DNA of 34,334 nucleotides from Pseudomonadota bacterium (GTDB lineage: Bacteria > Pseudomonadota > Gammaproteobacteria > Pseudomonadales > Pseudomonadaceae). Under the pieces are notes generated by a model that saw nothing but the letters and a program-made list of their open reading frames with translations, was not told the DNA's origin and ran no database searches. The DNA lies in the NCBI GenBank assembly GCA_023388335.1, contig JAEWGL010000109.1, forward strand, positions 1 through 34,334, in the 5' to 3' direction. Each line of letters begins with the position of its first letter. The first letter of the stretch is position 1. The translations under genes and the position numbers were made by a program. Of this stretch, positions 15,899 to 24,287 are shown one piece after another.

Positions 15899-16660
15899 TC
15901 AGCCCAGATCGCCACCGCCCACCGGCAGGGTCACGCCAGTGATGTAGGAAGCCTCATCGGAAGCCAGGAAGAGGATCGCGCCGACCTGCTCTTCGATGCT
16001 GCCATAGCGTTTCATCAGGCTGCTGTCGACGGTCTGGGCGACGATCTGCTGGTACCAGACCTGCTCCTGGGCACTCGGTTCTGCGCTGTTGCGCGGGATG
16101 CGCCGTGGCGGCGCTTCGGTACCACCGGGAGCCGTGGCGTTGACGCGGATGCCACGCCCGGCGGTCTCGAACGCCAGGCATGCGGTCAGCGCATTGACGC
16201 CGCCCTTGGCCGCGCCATAGGGCACGCGGTTGACCCCACGGGTAGCAATCGACGAGACGTTGACGATGGCACCGCTGCCCTGCTCCAGCATGTACGGCAG
16301 CGCGGCATGGCAGCACCACAGAGTGGGAAACAGCGAGCGGCGCACTTCGGCCTCGATCTGCGCCGTCTCGTAGTGCTCGAACGGCTTGGCCCAGAGGGTC
16401 CCGCCGACGTTGTTGACCAACACATCGAGGCGGCCGTACGCCTGCACCGCCGCGGCCATGACACGGGCGCAATCAGCGTGCTGTTCCAGGTCCGCGGTCA
16501 GCGTCAGTACCCCCTCGCCTTGCAGCTCGTGGACCAGCTCGGAACGGTCGACCGCGACCAGCTGCGTGCCTTCGGCCAGCAGCCGCTCGCAGACGCGGCG
16601 GCCGATGCCCTGGGCCGCGCCGGTGACCAGCGCGACTTTGTTGTCGAAACGGTTATTCAT
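15899..16660 (-). CDS. benD: 1,6-dihydroxycyclohexa-2,4-diene-1-carboxylate dehydrogenase
   Basis: A 253-aa short-chain dehydrogenase that oxidises and decarboxylates benzoate cis-diol to catechol with NAD. Motifs are TGAAQGIG (13-20), NNVGG (83-87), catalytic Ser in NVSS (134-137), and Y148 and K152 in VPYGAAKGG. ATG 16660 is chosen because GGAG lies 6 bases upstream and the length is then exactly that of BenD. The open frame runs further upstream into benC without coding support. It lies 76 bp after benC. Confidence 0.95.
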   Translation of the reverse strand: MNNRFDNKVALVTGAAQGIGRRVCERLLAEGTQLVAVDRSELVHELQGEGVLTLTADLEQHADCARVMAAAVQAYGRLDVLVNNVGGTLWAKPFEHYETAQIEAEVRRSLFPTLWCCHAALPYMLEQGSGAIVNVSSIATRGVNRVPYGAAKGGVNALTACLAFETAGRGIRVNATAPGGTEAPPRRIPRNSAEPSAQEQVWYQQIVAQTVDSSLMKRYGSIEEQVGAILFLASDEASYITGVTLPVGGGDLG

Positions 16661-16736
16661 GCCCATCTCCTTAGCGACGCGGCGAATAAAAAGAGCTACC
16701 CACATCCGCACGATGCGGGCAGCCCGGTGGAAAGGC

Positions 16737-17747
16737 TCAGGCCGCGGCCGCGAACTTCTCGTAGTAGAAGTTCGCCGGAGTGATGCCCTGGTCGCGAAGG
16801 TACTGGCTAACCGCCTCGACCATCGGCGGCGGGCCGCACAGGTAGACGTCGACATCGCCGTCGTTGAGGTGACACGGCTCGATGTGCTGCGTCACATAGC
16901 CCTTCTGCGGATACTGGCTGTCAGGGCTGGCCACGCAGGCGCTGAAGCTGAAGTTGGGCATCCGCGCGGCGAAAGCTTCCAGGCGATCGACTTCGACCAG
17001 GTCGAAGTCGTGGGTCACGCCGTAGATCAGGTGCAGCGGATGTGCGCTGCCCTGCTCGGCAATGCGCTCGAGCATGGCGGTGAACGGGGCCAGACCGGTG
17101 CCTCCGGCCAACAGCAGCAGTGGCCGCTGGATCTGGCGCAGGTAGAAGCTGCCCAGCGGCCCGGCCAGGGTCATCTGGTCACCGGCCTTGGCAAGGCCGG
17201 TGAGGAAACTGCTCATCAGGCCACCGGGCACATTGCGGATCAGGAAGCTGACTTCGCCGTTCTTCTGCAATGAACTGAAGGAGTAGGCACGGCGTTGCTC
17301 GCTGCCCGGGACCTGCAGGTTGACGTACTGTCCAGGCAGGAAGGCCAGACGGCTCAGCGCCTCACCCTTGACCGACAGGGCGATGGTGCTCTCGGAGAGC
17401 TGGCGCACCGCGCTGATGGTCGCCTCGAAGCTGGCCTGCTGGGTCTTGCACAGCTGCGACGATGCCGGCACCCGCACCACGCAATCGCTCTGCGCGAGCA
17501 TCTGGCAGGTCAGCACGTAGCCCTGGGCGATCTCGTCCTCGCTCAGCGCATCTTCGATGAAGTTGTCGCCCAGGTCGTAGCGGCCGGCCTCGGCCTGGCA
17601 CTTGCAGGTGCCGCAGGCGCCGTCACGGCAGTCCAGGGGGATATTGATGCCCTGGCGGTAGGCCGCGTCAGCCACGGTCTCGTGCCCCTCGGCCTCGATG
17701 AAACGGGTTACCCCGTCTTCGAAATTCAGTGCGATCTGGAAACTCAT
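16737..17747 (-). CDS. benC: Benzoate 1,2-dioxygenase, electron-transfer reductase
   Basis: A 336-aa iron-sulfur flavoprotein passing electrons from NADH to BenAB. The N-terminal plant-type [2Fe-2S] ferredoxin has ligands C40, C45, C48 (CRDGACGTC) and C81 (LTCQML). It is followed by an FAD domain (RRAYSFSS) and an NAD domain (GGTGLAPF, and CGPPPMVEAV near the C-terminus). The start at 17747 is chosen over an in-frame extension because MSFQIALNFEDGV is the usual BenC start and GAGG precedes it. It lies 73 bp after benB. Confidence 0.96.
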   Translation of the reverse strand: MSFQIALNFEDGVTRFIEAEGHETVADAAYRQGINIPLDCRDGACGTCKCQAEAGRYDLGDNFIEDALSEDEIAQGYVLTCQMLAQSDCVVRVPASSQLCKTQQASFEATISAVRQLSESTIALSVKGEALSRLAFLPGQYVNLQVPGSEQRRAYSFSSLQKNGEVSFLIRNVPGGLMSSFLTGLAKAGDQMTLAGPLGSFYLRQIQRPLLLLAGGTGLAPFTAMLERIAEQGSAHPLHLIYGVTHDFDLVEVDRLEAFAARMPNFSFSACVASPDSQYPQKGYVTQHIEPCHLNDGDVDVYLCGPPPMVEAVSQYLRDQGITPANFYYEKFAAAA

Positions 17748-17820
17748 GTTGCACCTCGATGGCGAGCGAGGCCCAGGCGCACCCACAGGTGCACCGCCGT
17801 ACGCTCGCCTTGCGCTCGAT

Positions 17821-18309
17821 TCAGATGTGATAGATGTCGATGACCTGACGCACGTAGTCGTTCTTCAGGACCACCTTCTTGGCCAGGACCCGCGGCTGCT
17901 CGCCGCGCAAGTCGAGGGTGTAGAAGCTGGTGCCGAAGTAGCTGTCGGTGGTCTTGTAGCGAAAGCTCAGGGTGTGCCAGTTGAAACGCACCTGACACTG
18001 TCCCTCGCTCACCTCGACGATCTCGATGTTGCTGAGGTGGTGCGAGGTCCGGGTATCGGGAATGGTCGCGCTGGAGCGTTCGGTCTTGATGCGGAACACC
18101 CGATCTTCCAGGCCACCACGGTTGCCGTACCAGATCAGCGAGATTTCGCTTTGCGGGTCTTCGGTCAACTGATCGTTGTCGTCCCAGGAAGGCATCCAGA
18201 ACGTGGCGTTGGCCGCGTACAGTTCCAGCCACTGGTCCCAAAGGCCATCGTCCAGGTAGCGCGCCTCGCGGTAGAGGAAGTCGCGCACGGTGTCGTAGAG
18301 GCTGCTCAT
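17821..18309 (-). CDS. benB: Benzoate 1,2-dioxygenase, small subunit
   Basis: A 162-aa beta subunit of the ring-hydroxylating dioxygenase, forming an alpha3beta3 hexamer with BenA. Family segments include YLDDGLWDQWLELY, FWMPSWDDNDQ and the C-terminal KKVVLKNDYVRQVIDIYHI. The ATG overlaps the benA stop by one base (TGATG), ensuring coupled synthesis of the two subunits. Length is standard. Confidence 0.96.
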   Translation of the reverse strand: MSSLYDTVRDFLYREARYLDDGLWDQWLELYAANATFWMPSWDDNDQLTEDPQSEISLIWYGNRGGLEDRVFRIKTERSSATIPDTRTSHHLSNIEIVEVSEGQCQVRFNWHTLSFRYKTTDSYFGTSFYTLDLRGEQPRVLAKKVVLKNDYVRQVIDIYHI

Positions 18310-19664
18310 CACACGGTCTCCACGGGGATCAGCGCGGGCTGCGCGGCGACGGCCTTGAGCATGGTGTCCTGCCAGTACTTGTGCTGCAGCACGAAAAGGC
18401 CTTCGTCCTCGGTGCGCACACCCGACAGCAGCGGCTTGAGCTCGATCTCCCGGGCGGCCTCGTCGGCGCCCTCGATCCAGTGGTTGGCCCCGCGGGACAT
18501 GTCGTTCCAGCCGACGCCAGCGCCATAGCCAGTCTGGCAGGAACGGAATTCCTCCAAGTCGTCTGGCGTGGCCATGCCGCTGACGTTGAAGAAGTCCTCG
18601 TACTGGCGGATGCGCTGGGCGCGCGCCTCGGCACGCTCGCCCTTGGGCGCGATGCAGTAGATGGTGATCTCGGTCTTGTTCACCGAGATCGGCCGGGCGA
18701 TGCGGATCTGCGAGCTGAACTGGTCCATCAGGTAGACGTTGGGGTACAGGCACAGGTTGCGCGAGTTCTGGATCATCCAGTCGGCGCGGGCCTGGCCATG
18801 GTCGCGTGCCAGCTCATCCCGGCGGTCGAAGGCCGGACGGTCTTCGGGGTTGGCCCAGCGGGTCCAGAGTAGCAGGTGACCGTGGTCGAAGGAGTAGAAG
18901 CCACCGCCCTGCTTGGCCCAGGCACCGGCGCTCATGGTCCTGATTTCTTCGCCGGCCTCGCGCTGCTTGCGCTGGTTCTGGGTGGCGGCGTAGTTCCAGT
19001 GCACGGAGCTGACGTGATAGCCGTCGGCGCCGTTCTCGGCGGTCAGTTTCCAGTTGCCTTCGTAGATGTACGAGCTGGAACCGCGCAGCACTTCCAGGCC
19101 CTGCGGCGATTGGTCGACGATCATGTCGATGATCTTTGCCGATTCGCCCAGGTGCTCGACCAGCGGCTTGATGTCGGCCTTGAGGCTGCCGAACAGAAAG
19201 CCGCGGTAGGATTCGAAGCGCGCGACACGGGTCAGGTCGTGGGAGCCCTCGCAGTTGAAGGCTTGTGGGTAGCCCGCCTCGCTCGGGTCCTTGACCTTGA
19301 GCAACTTGCCGCTGTTGTTGAAGGTCCAGCCGTGGAACGGGCAGGTGTAGCTGGAACGGTTACCGGTCTTGTGCCGGCAGAGCATGGCGCCGCGGTGGCT
19401 GCAGGCGTTGAGGAAGGCGTTGAGCTCACCGTCCTTGTTGCGCGCGATGAAGATCGGCTGGCGCCCCATGGTAGTGGTGAGGAAGTCGTTCTTGTTGGGG
19501 ATCTGGCTCTCGTGGGCAAGGTAAATCCAGTTGCCCTCGAAGATGTGCTGCATCTCCAGGTCGAACAGACGCGGGTCGGTGAACATCTCCCGCTTGCAGC
19601 GGTAGACGCCCTTTTCCCTATCGTCTTCAAGCATGGCATTGAGATAGTCGATTCCCAGGGACAT
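18309..19664 (-). CDS. benA: Benzoate 1,2-dioxygenase, large subunit
   Basis: A 451-aa alpha subunit that dihydroxylates benzoate to the 1,2-cis-diol. The Rieske cluster ligands are C88, H90 (CSHRGA) and C108, H111 (CPFHGW). The mononuclear iron site shows H217 and H222 in DGYHVSSVH, with D214 as the electron bridge. It is first in the benABCD-catBCA series. GGAGG lies about 9 bases before the ATG. Two BenR half-sites lie upstream, so benzoate induction through BenR is expected. BenA is favoured over the XylX or AntA relatives because BenR and a full ben set accompany it. Confidence 0.96.
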   Translation of the reverse strand: MSLGIDYLNAMLEDDREKGVYRCKREMFTDPRLFDLEMQHIFEGNWIYLAHESQIPNKNDFLTTTMGRQPIFIARNKDGELNAFLNACSHRGAMLCRHKTGNRSSYTCPFHGWTFNNSGKLLKVKDPSEAGYPQAFNCEGSHDLTRVARFESYRGFLFGSLKADIKPLVEHLGESAKIIDMIVDQSPQGLEVLRGSSSYIYEGNWKLTAENGADGYHVSSVHWNYAATQNQRKQREAGEEIRTMSAGAWAKQGGGFYSFDHGHLLLWTRWANPEDRPAFDRRDELARDHGQARADWMIQNSRNLCLYPNVYLMDQFSSQIRIARPISVNKTEITIYCIAPKGERAEARAQRIRQYEDFFNVSGMATPDDLEEFRSCQTGYGAGVGWNDMSRGANHWIEGADEAAREIELKPLLSGVRTEDEGLFVLQHKYWQDTMLKAVAAQPALIPVETV

Positions 19665-19700
19665 GGCCAGGGCCTCCGTTGTTATTGTTCAGGCCAGGTC

Positions 19701-19763
19701 AGGTTAGGGAGATCGAAGCGGTGGCAATATCCGGATCGTGCAGATCGCTATCCGTTTTGTGCA
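19701..19763 (-). promoter_or_regulatory. benA promoter with two BenR/XylS half-sites
   Basis: Read on the minus strand, TGCACAAAACGGATA (19763-19749) and TGCACGATCCGGATA (19742-19728) are two perfect matches to the TGCA-N6-GGNTA half-site of XylS/BenR. They are repeated directly with a 21-bp period. Taking TAACCT (19706-19701) as the -10 with a 17-bp spacer, the -35 occupies 19729-19724. The proximal half-site then overlaps it by two bases, the geometry described for XylS-type activation. Confidence 0.85.
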
Positions 19764-19796
19764 GGCGGCTTACGTTTGTCACACACCGGCAGATCG

Positions 19797-20753
19797 TCAC
19801 CCGCGGCGCTTGAGGGTCTCGGAGGGCAATTCCCCATACTGCTGGCGGTAACGTTCGGAGAACCGCCCCAGGTGCATGAAGCCGTGGTCCAGGGCCAGCT
19901 CGGTCAGGCTGCGCACCGCGCAGGTCGGGTCGCTCAGACAGGCATGGATGCGCTGCAGCCGGCGTAGGCGGATGTACTGCTTGGGCGTGCTGCCGAGCTC
20001 GCGATCGAATAGCCCATAGAGCGAACGCAAGCTCATGCGCGCCTGCTCAGCCAGGGTCTCGCTCGACAGTTCGAGCTTGAGGTTGCGCTCGATGTAGTCG
20101 AGGATCCGCTCCAGGCTGGCTGTGGACGCGCTCAGGCTGTCGCGGCGGATGTTGCTGCTCATCAACGTGAGCAGCTTGCTACCGACGATCTGGCTGTAGT
20201 GCCCCTGCACCCGCGGCAGCGAATCGCTGGCCTCGGCCTCGTGGCAGACCATCGCCAGCAGGTTGGTAAAGCCATCCAGCTCGTCCAGCCGGTAATGGTT
20301 GCGCAAGAAGCGCACGCCGCCGCTGGGCCGCTGCCAGCGCTGTTCGTCGCAAATGGATTCGACCAGCGAGACCGGCACCTTGAGGATGAATTTCTCGCAG
20401 TCGTGCGAATACGTCAGGTCCACCGGATCATCCGGGTTGATCAGCAGCAGTTCGCCCGGCACCAGGTGATGCTCGCGCTGGTGCCCACGCCAAAGGCAGT
20501 TGCCGTTTAGCAGTACCTGCAGGTGATAGATGGTCTCCAGCGCTGGCGAGGTCACGCGCACGCTGCCACCGTAGCTGATGCGGCACAGGTCGAGTTCGGC
20601 GAACTTGCGGTGGTTGAGGCTGGCCTGGGGATGGGCAGTGCGCGCGAGGCCGATGCAGTGCTGGCCGACATGCTGGTTTACATAGTCGGAGACGGCATGG
20701 GGGTCGGCATGTCGAAACACGCTACTGCGCTCGCTTAGCAGGCGGCTTTCCAT
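19797..20753 (-). CDS. benR: Benzoate-responsive AraC/XylS-family activator
   Basis: A 318-aa regulator that, with benzoate, activates benA. The N-terminal effector domain contains RISYGGSVRVTSPALETIYH. The C-terminal double helix-turn-helix (about 205-315) contains SSETLAEQARMSLRSLYGLF, then TPKQYIRLRRLQRIHACLSD, and a final ALDHGFMHLGRFSERYRQQYG. ATG 20753 (MESRLLSERSSVFRHADP) gives the length and N-terminus recalled for P. putida BenR. An ATG 12 codons upstream is possible, and neither has a strong ribosome binding site. It is transcribed toward benA with a 132-bp gap, which holds the BenR sites. It is divergent from the hydrolase gene. Confidence 0.93.
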   Translation of the reverse strand: MESRLLSERSSVFRHADPHAVSDYVNQHVGQHCIGLARTAHPQASLNHRKFAELDLCRISYGGSVRVTSPALETIYHLQVLLNGNCLWRGHQREHHLVPGELLLINPDDPVDLTYSHDCEKFILKVPVSLVESICDEQRWQRPSGGVRFLRNHYRLDELDGFTNLLAMVCHEAEASDSLPRVQGHYSQIVGSKLLTLMSSNIRRDSLSASTASLERILDYIERNLKLELSSETLAEQARMSLRSLYGLFDRELGSTPKQYIRLRRLQRIHACLSDPTCAVRSLTELALDHGFMHLGRFSERYRQQYGELPSETLKRRG

Positions 20754-20974
20754 TAGGCAGGCACTCGTGGAAATTATTGTTCTGGTCATGGGCACACTAA
20801 GCAAATTCGCCGGCAGCAGGCAATGCCCTTGATCACTCCGCGTGCGGGTACCGAACAGAACATGCTGACTGACACAGCTTGCAATGCTCTATCAGCACCA
20901 TTTGGCGAATTTTCGTACAGTGTCCTGGGCTCATCTGTTACAACGCGCCGGTATCTTTCGAGGTGAATCCTTTC

Positions 20975-21907
20975 ATGAACCCATCGCTGTCGAGCCGCTT
21001 GAAGCGGCGCTGGTTCTCGTCGCTGTGCCTGGCAGCGCTGGTCGTTGGCTTGCCGGTCGGCTGCGGTGTGCTCGAGCACAAAGAGCGCGAGCTGTTGTTC
21101 CGCATCGAGCCGGGTAACGCCAGCTGGTACCGTGGACTGCCCAGCAACGTCCAAGAGCTGGACCTGCGTGCGCGTACCTTCAAGGATGGCCAGAGCCTGC
21201 ATGCCTGGTGGTGGCCGGCCCAGCGCGCCAACGCACCGGCCATCCTCTACCTGCACGGCGTGCGCTGGAACCTGACCGGCCAGCTGTTTCGCATCGAGCA
21301 ACTGCACGCCATGGGCTATTCGGTACTCGCCGTCGACTACCGCGGCTTCGGCCAGAGCCGCGGCGACCTGCCGTCCGAAGCCACGGTGTACGAAGATGCA
21401 CGGATCGCCTGGGAGCGCCTCAGTCAACTGCAGCCAGACCCCGGCAAACGCCTGATCTACGGCCACTCCCTGGGTGGCGCGGTGGCAGTCGACCTGGCCG
21501 CAGAGCTGGCGCGCGAGGCGGAGAAAGACGGCAATGCCATCCCTGCTCGCGGTCTTATCCTGGAGTCCACCTTCACCTCCCTGGGCGATGTCGCCGCGGT
21601 GGTGGCCGATACCAGCCTGCCGATCCGCTGGCTGCTGTCGCAGAAGTTCGACTCCATCGACAAGATCGCTGCCATCGACATGCCTCTGCTGGTGGTCCAC
21701 GGCCTGAGCGACCGCTACGTGCCGCCACGCTTCAGCGAACAGCTGTACGAGGCCGCCGAGCAACCCAAGACGCTGCTGCTGGTCCCTGGTGCCAGCCACA
21801 ACAACAGCATGAGCCTGGCCGGCAATCGCTATCGCCAGGCCATCGACGCCTTGTTGCACAGCAATCTTTCCGCCGTGCCCGCGCCGCTGCGGCCGCCGTC
21901 CAGCTAA
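20975..21907 (+). CDS. Membrane-anchored alpha/beta hydrolase
   Basis: A 310-aa serine hydrolase with an N-terminal hydrophobic signal (about 10-30) ending GLPVGC. This is a lipoprotein-like site, but with Pro rather than Leu at -3, so lipidation is uncertain. The alpha/beta-hydrolase core shows the oxyanion segment LYLHGVRWN, DYRGFGQSRG, the nucleophile elbow GHSLGG, VVHGLSDRYVPP with the acid, and GASHNN with the catalytic His. The pattern matches the BEM46/YfhR-type subgroup. The substrate is unknown. It is divergent from benR with a gap of about 220 bp. There is no sign that it belongs to benzoate metabolism. GAGGTGA precedes the ATG. Confidence 0.8.
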   Translation: MNPSLSSRLKRRWFSSLCLAALVVGLPVGCGVLEHKERELLFRIEPGNASWYRGLPSNVQELDLRARTFKDGQSLHAWWWPAQRANAPAILYLHGVRWNLTGQLFRIEQLHAMGYSVLAVDYRGFGQSRGDLPSEATVYEDARIAWERLSQLQPDPGKRLIYGHSLGGAVAVDLAAELAREAEKDGNAIPARGLILESTFTSLGDVAAVVADTSLPIRWLLSQKFDSIDKIAAIDMPLLVVHGLSDRYVPPRFSEQLYEAAEQPKTLLLVPGASHNNSMSLAGNRYRQAIDALLHSNLSAVPAPLRPPSS

Positions 21908-21917
21908 GCGCCGAGCG

Positions 21918-22661
21918 TCACTGCACGGGCAGGAAGTTCATCAGCAGCAGGCTCTGCGCGTAGTTCAGGCCGATGCGCCGGTAACGCTCGTCGAGCATCT
22001 GCGCCAGCAAATCGAGGCGTGCGACGATCTTGCCGAACTCCACGGCAAAGCTCAGGTTGCTGCCCTCCTCCGAGATCTCGTTGGAGAACAGCAGCAGCAC
22101 ACCATTGGCGTCCTGGCGCTGGCTGAGCATCCAGGTCGCCTTCTCGATATTGCGCGCGGCATTGTTGACGAACAGCGGGTCGATCACATCCGTCATGAAG
22201 AATTCGGTGCGCCCGCCATGGGCGGTGACCAGCATGCTGCCGATGGCGTAGATGAACGCACCGACGCGATCGCCGCGAAACTCCGGACTCAAGGCATAGC
22301 TCAGCGCCGCCAAGTCGCGGCGTTCGCCCAGTTGCGGCAAGGGCTGGCGCTGCTCGATGGCCTGGCGGATCTGCCGCTCGGCGGTGGCCGCATCGAGGAA
22401 CCCCGACTGCTTCAGCTGGTTGGGATTGCGCAGGTACAGCTTGTTCATCAGCAGGTAGAGGCTTTGCAGGTTGTCGCGCATCGCCAGGGTCGTCATGCGG
22501 TCGACGCTGGTCTGGAACAACTCCCGCGGCGTGCCTTCGCCGAACTGGCTGACGATGTCGCGGCCTTGCTCTTGGGTGCAGCCGCTCAAGCACAGGAAGA
22601 CGGCTGCGCACAGGGGCAGGCATGAAACGTGGGCGAGGACTCGGGAGCGCAAAACGGCCAT
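21918..22661 (-). CDS. Lipoprotein of unknown function
   Basis: About 247 aa, with a signal peptide and lipobox (FLCLSGC). The mature part is mostly helical, with no motif I can assign; stretches such as MRDNLQSLYLLMNKLYLRN and RDLAALSYALSPEFRGDRVG look conserved rather than random. The start is uncertain: ATGs at 22661, 22667 and 22691 are all in frame and none has a clear Shine-Dalgarno sequence. 22661 gives the most normal signal length. It converges with the hydrolase, with 10 bp between the two stops. Confidence 0.65.
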   Translation of the reverse strand: MAVLRSRVLAHVSCLPLCAAVFLCLSGCTQEQGRDIVSQFGEGTPRELFQTSVDRMTTLAMRDNLQSLYLLMNKLYLRNPNQLKQSGFLDAATAERQIRQAIEQRQPLPQLGERRDLAALSYALSPEFRGDRVGAFIYAIGSMLVTAHGGRTEFFMTDVIDPLFVNNAARNIEKATWMLSQRQDANGVLLLFSNEISEEGSNLSFAVEFGKIVARLDLLAQMLDERYRRIGLNYAQSLLLMNFLPVQ

Positions 22662-22816
22662 CAGCATCGGGACTGGTATCAATGACCGCATCGGGAATCG
22701 GCACGGGCTGGCCATGCATAGAGCGGCAAAATGTGAAAAAGTGCGATCTCGGCTGATCAAGGGCTGATCCTTGGCCAGTCGATGCCTGTGAGAGAGGCTC
22801 TAGAAACCGCTTGTGC

Positions 22817-22935
22817 CCCTCACCCCAACCCTCTCCCAGAGGGCGTGGGCGCTGACCGGGGTCGCCAGAGAGATCGCACCCGGCCGAACAACGCGCTCGG
22901 TCCCCTCTCCCTCTGGGAGAGGGCTAGGGTGAGGG
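22817..22935. mobile_element. 119-bp MITE-like element with 27-bp terminal inverted repeats
   Basis: The left end (22817-22843, CCCTCACCCCAACCCTCTCC...) is matched by the inverted right end (22909-22935) in 25 of 27 positions. The 65 bases between them contain no gene. The end sequence recurs once more at 13342. The structure fits a small non-autonomous, palindrome-forming element of the CCCTCTCCC type seen in many gamma-proteobacteria. No target duplication was identified. It sits just downstream of the VpsR-like gene and may also act as its terminator. Confidence 0.6.
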
Positions 22936-22961
22936 TAGCGGCCACCACCGTCTCGCTCCGT

Positions 22962-24287
22962 TCAGCGAATCTGGTGCTTGTGCAGCAACCGATAGAACGT
23001 CGGCCTCGACACGCCGAGCACCTTGGCGGCGATGCTCATGTTGTCGCTGTGGCGGTTGAGCACATCGCACAGGGCCTGGCGTTCGGCGCGATGCTTGTAG
23101 TCCTCGAGCGTGCCCATGGGCGCCTCTTCGTCACCCAGTACCTGCAGGCCCAGATCCTGTGCTTCGATCTGCCGCCCCTCGGCCAGCACCAGGCCGCGGC
23201 GCACGCGGTTGGCCAGTTCGCGAACGTTGCCGGGCCAGTCGTGCCGGCCCATCGCGGCGAGGGCGGTATCGCTGAAGCCACGCGGCCGGCGCCCGGCCTC
23301 CAGGCTATAGAAATGGGAGAAGTGGCTGGCCAGCATGGACAAGTCACCATGACGGTCACGCAAGGGCGCGATGATCACCTGGAGGACGTTCAGCCGGTAA
23401 TACAGGTCTTCGCGAAACCGCCCGCTGTCGATGGCCTTCTCCAGGTCCACGTGCGTGGCCGCCAGCACCCGCACATCCACGGGAATCGGCTGGCTGCCAC
23501 CCACGCGCTCGATGTGCTTTTCCTGCAGGAAACGCAGCAGGTTGGCCTGCAAGTCCAACGGCAGGTCGCCAATTTCGTCGAGAAACAGGGATCCGCCATT
23601 GGCCGCTTCGATGCGCCCCACCTTGCGCTGGTGCGCGCCGCTGAATGCGCCCTTTTCATGACCGAACAGCTCCGATTGGATCAAGTGCTCGGGGGTCGCG
23701 CCACAATTGATCGCGATGAACGGCTTGTCATGGCGTTGCGACTGGCGATGCAGGGTATGCGCCACCAACTCCTTGCCCGTGCCGCTCTCGCCGCGGATCA
23801 GCACCGCGGACTCCGTCGCTGCCAGCTTGCTCAACAGCTTGCGCAGCTCGCGCATTGGCCGGCTGTCGCCCAGAAGCTCCGGCGCAGGCTCCTCGATACG
23901 CACGCTGCCCTTGGCGCGCAGCCGCGCCATGCCGAATGCGCGGCCCAGGGTCACCTGCACCCGCGACACGTCGAATGGCAGGGTATGAAAGTCGAAAAAC
24001 CACTCACACACAAAGTCGCCGACATTCTCCATGCGCAGTTCATCAGCGCTGAGCACAGCGATCCATTCGGTATTGCTGCGACTGATCAGGTCCTTGACCG
24101 CGTCAGGACGCCGTAAATGTGAAGCCTGCAAGCGCACTAAGCCGACATCGCAGGGATATTCCAGTGCCGAGCCCAAGGTGGAACTGCGCACATCCCAACC
24201 GGCGCCCCTCAGGCTCGGCAAAAGACGGTGGCAGTCGTCACAGGGATCGACGATCAGCAGACGGCGGTTGGATGCAGGTTCAAGCAT
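22962..24287 (-). CDS. VpsR-like sigma-54-type enhancer-binding regulator
   Basis: A 441-aa regulator. The N-terminal domain (about 1-125) is a receiver-like fold of the VpsR type, seen in EWFFDFHTLPFD and LGRAFGMARLR. It lacks an obvious phosphorylatable Asp context, and in V. cholerae this class senses c-di-GMP. The central AAA+ domain has Walker A GESGTGKE and Walker B LFLDEIGDL. The sigma-54 contact loop reads GAFSGA instead of GAFTGA. A Fis-type helix-turn-helix (NMSIAAKVLGVSRPTFYRLL) ends the protein. ATG 24287 is preceded by AAGGAAAGG and removes a 25-codon unsupported extension. Targets cannot be named. The gene is divergent from the small 88-aa gene, which is a candidate target. Confidence 0.85.
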   Translation of the reverse strand: MLEPASNRRLLIVDPCDDCHRLLPSLRGAGWDVRSSTLGSALEYPCDVGLVRLQASHLRRPDAVKDLISRSNTEWIAVLSADELRMENVGDFVCEWFFDFHTLPFDVSRVQVTLGRAFGMARLRAKGSVRIEEPAPELLGDSRPMRELRKLLSKLAATESAVLIRGESGTGKELVAHTLHRQSQRHDKPFIAINCGATPEHLIQSELFGHEKGAFSGAHQRKVGRIEAANGGSLFLDEIGDLPLDLQANLLRFLQEKHIERVGGSQPIPVDVRVLAATHVDLEKAIDSGRFREDLYYRLNVLQVIIAPLRDRHGDLSMLASHFSHFYSLEAGRRPRGFSDTALAAMGRHDWPGNVRELANRVRRGLVLAEGRQIEAQDLGLQVLGDEEAPMGTLEDYKHRAERQALCDVLNRHSDNMSIAAKVLGVSRPTFYRLLHKHQIR

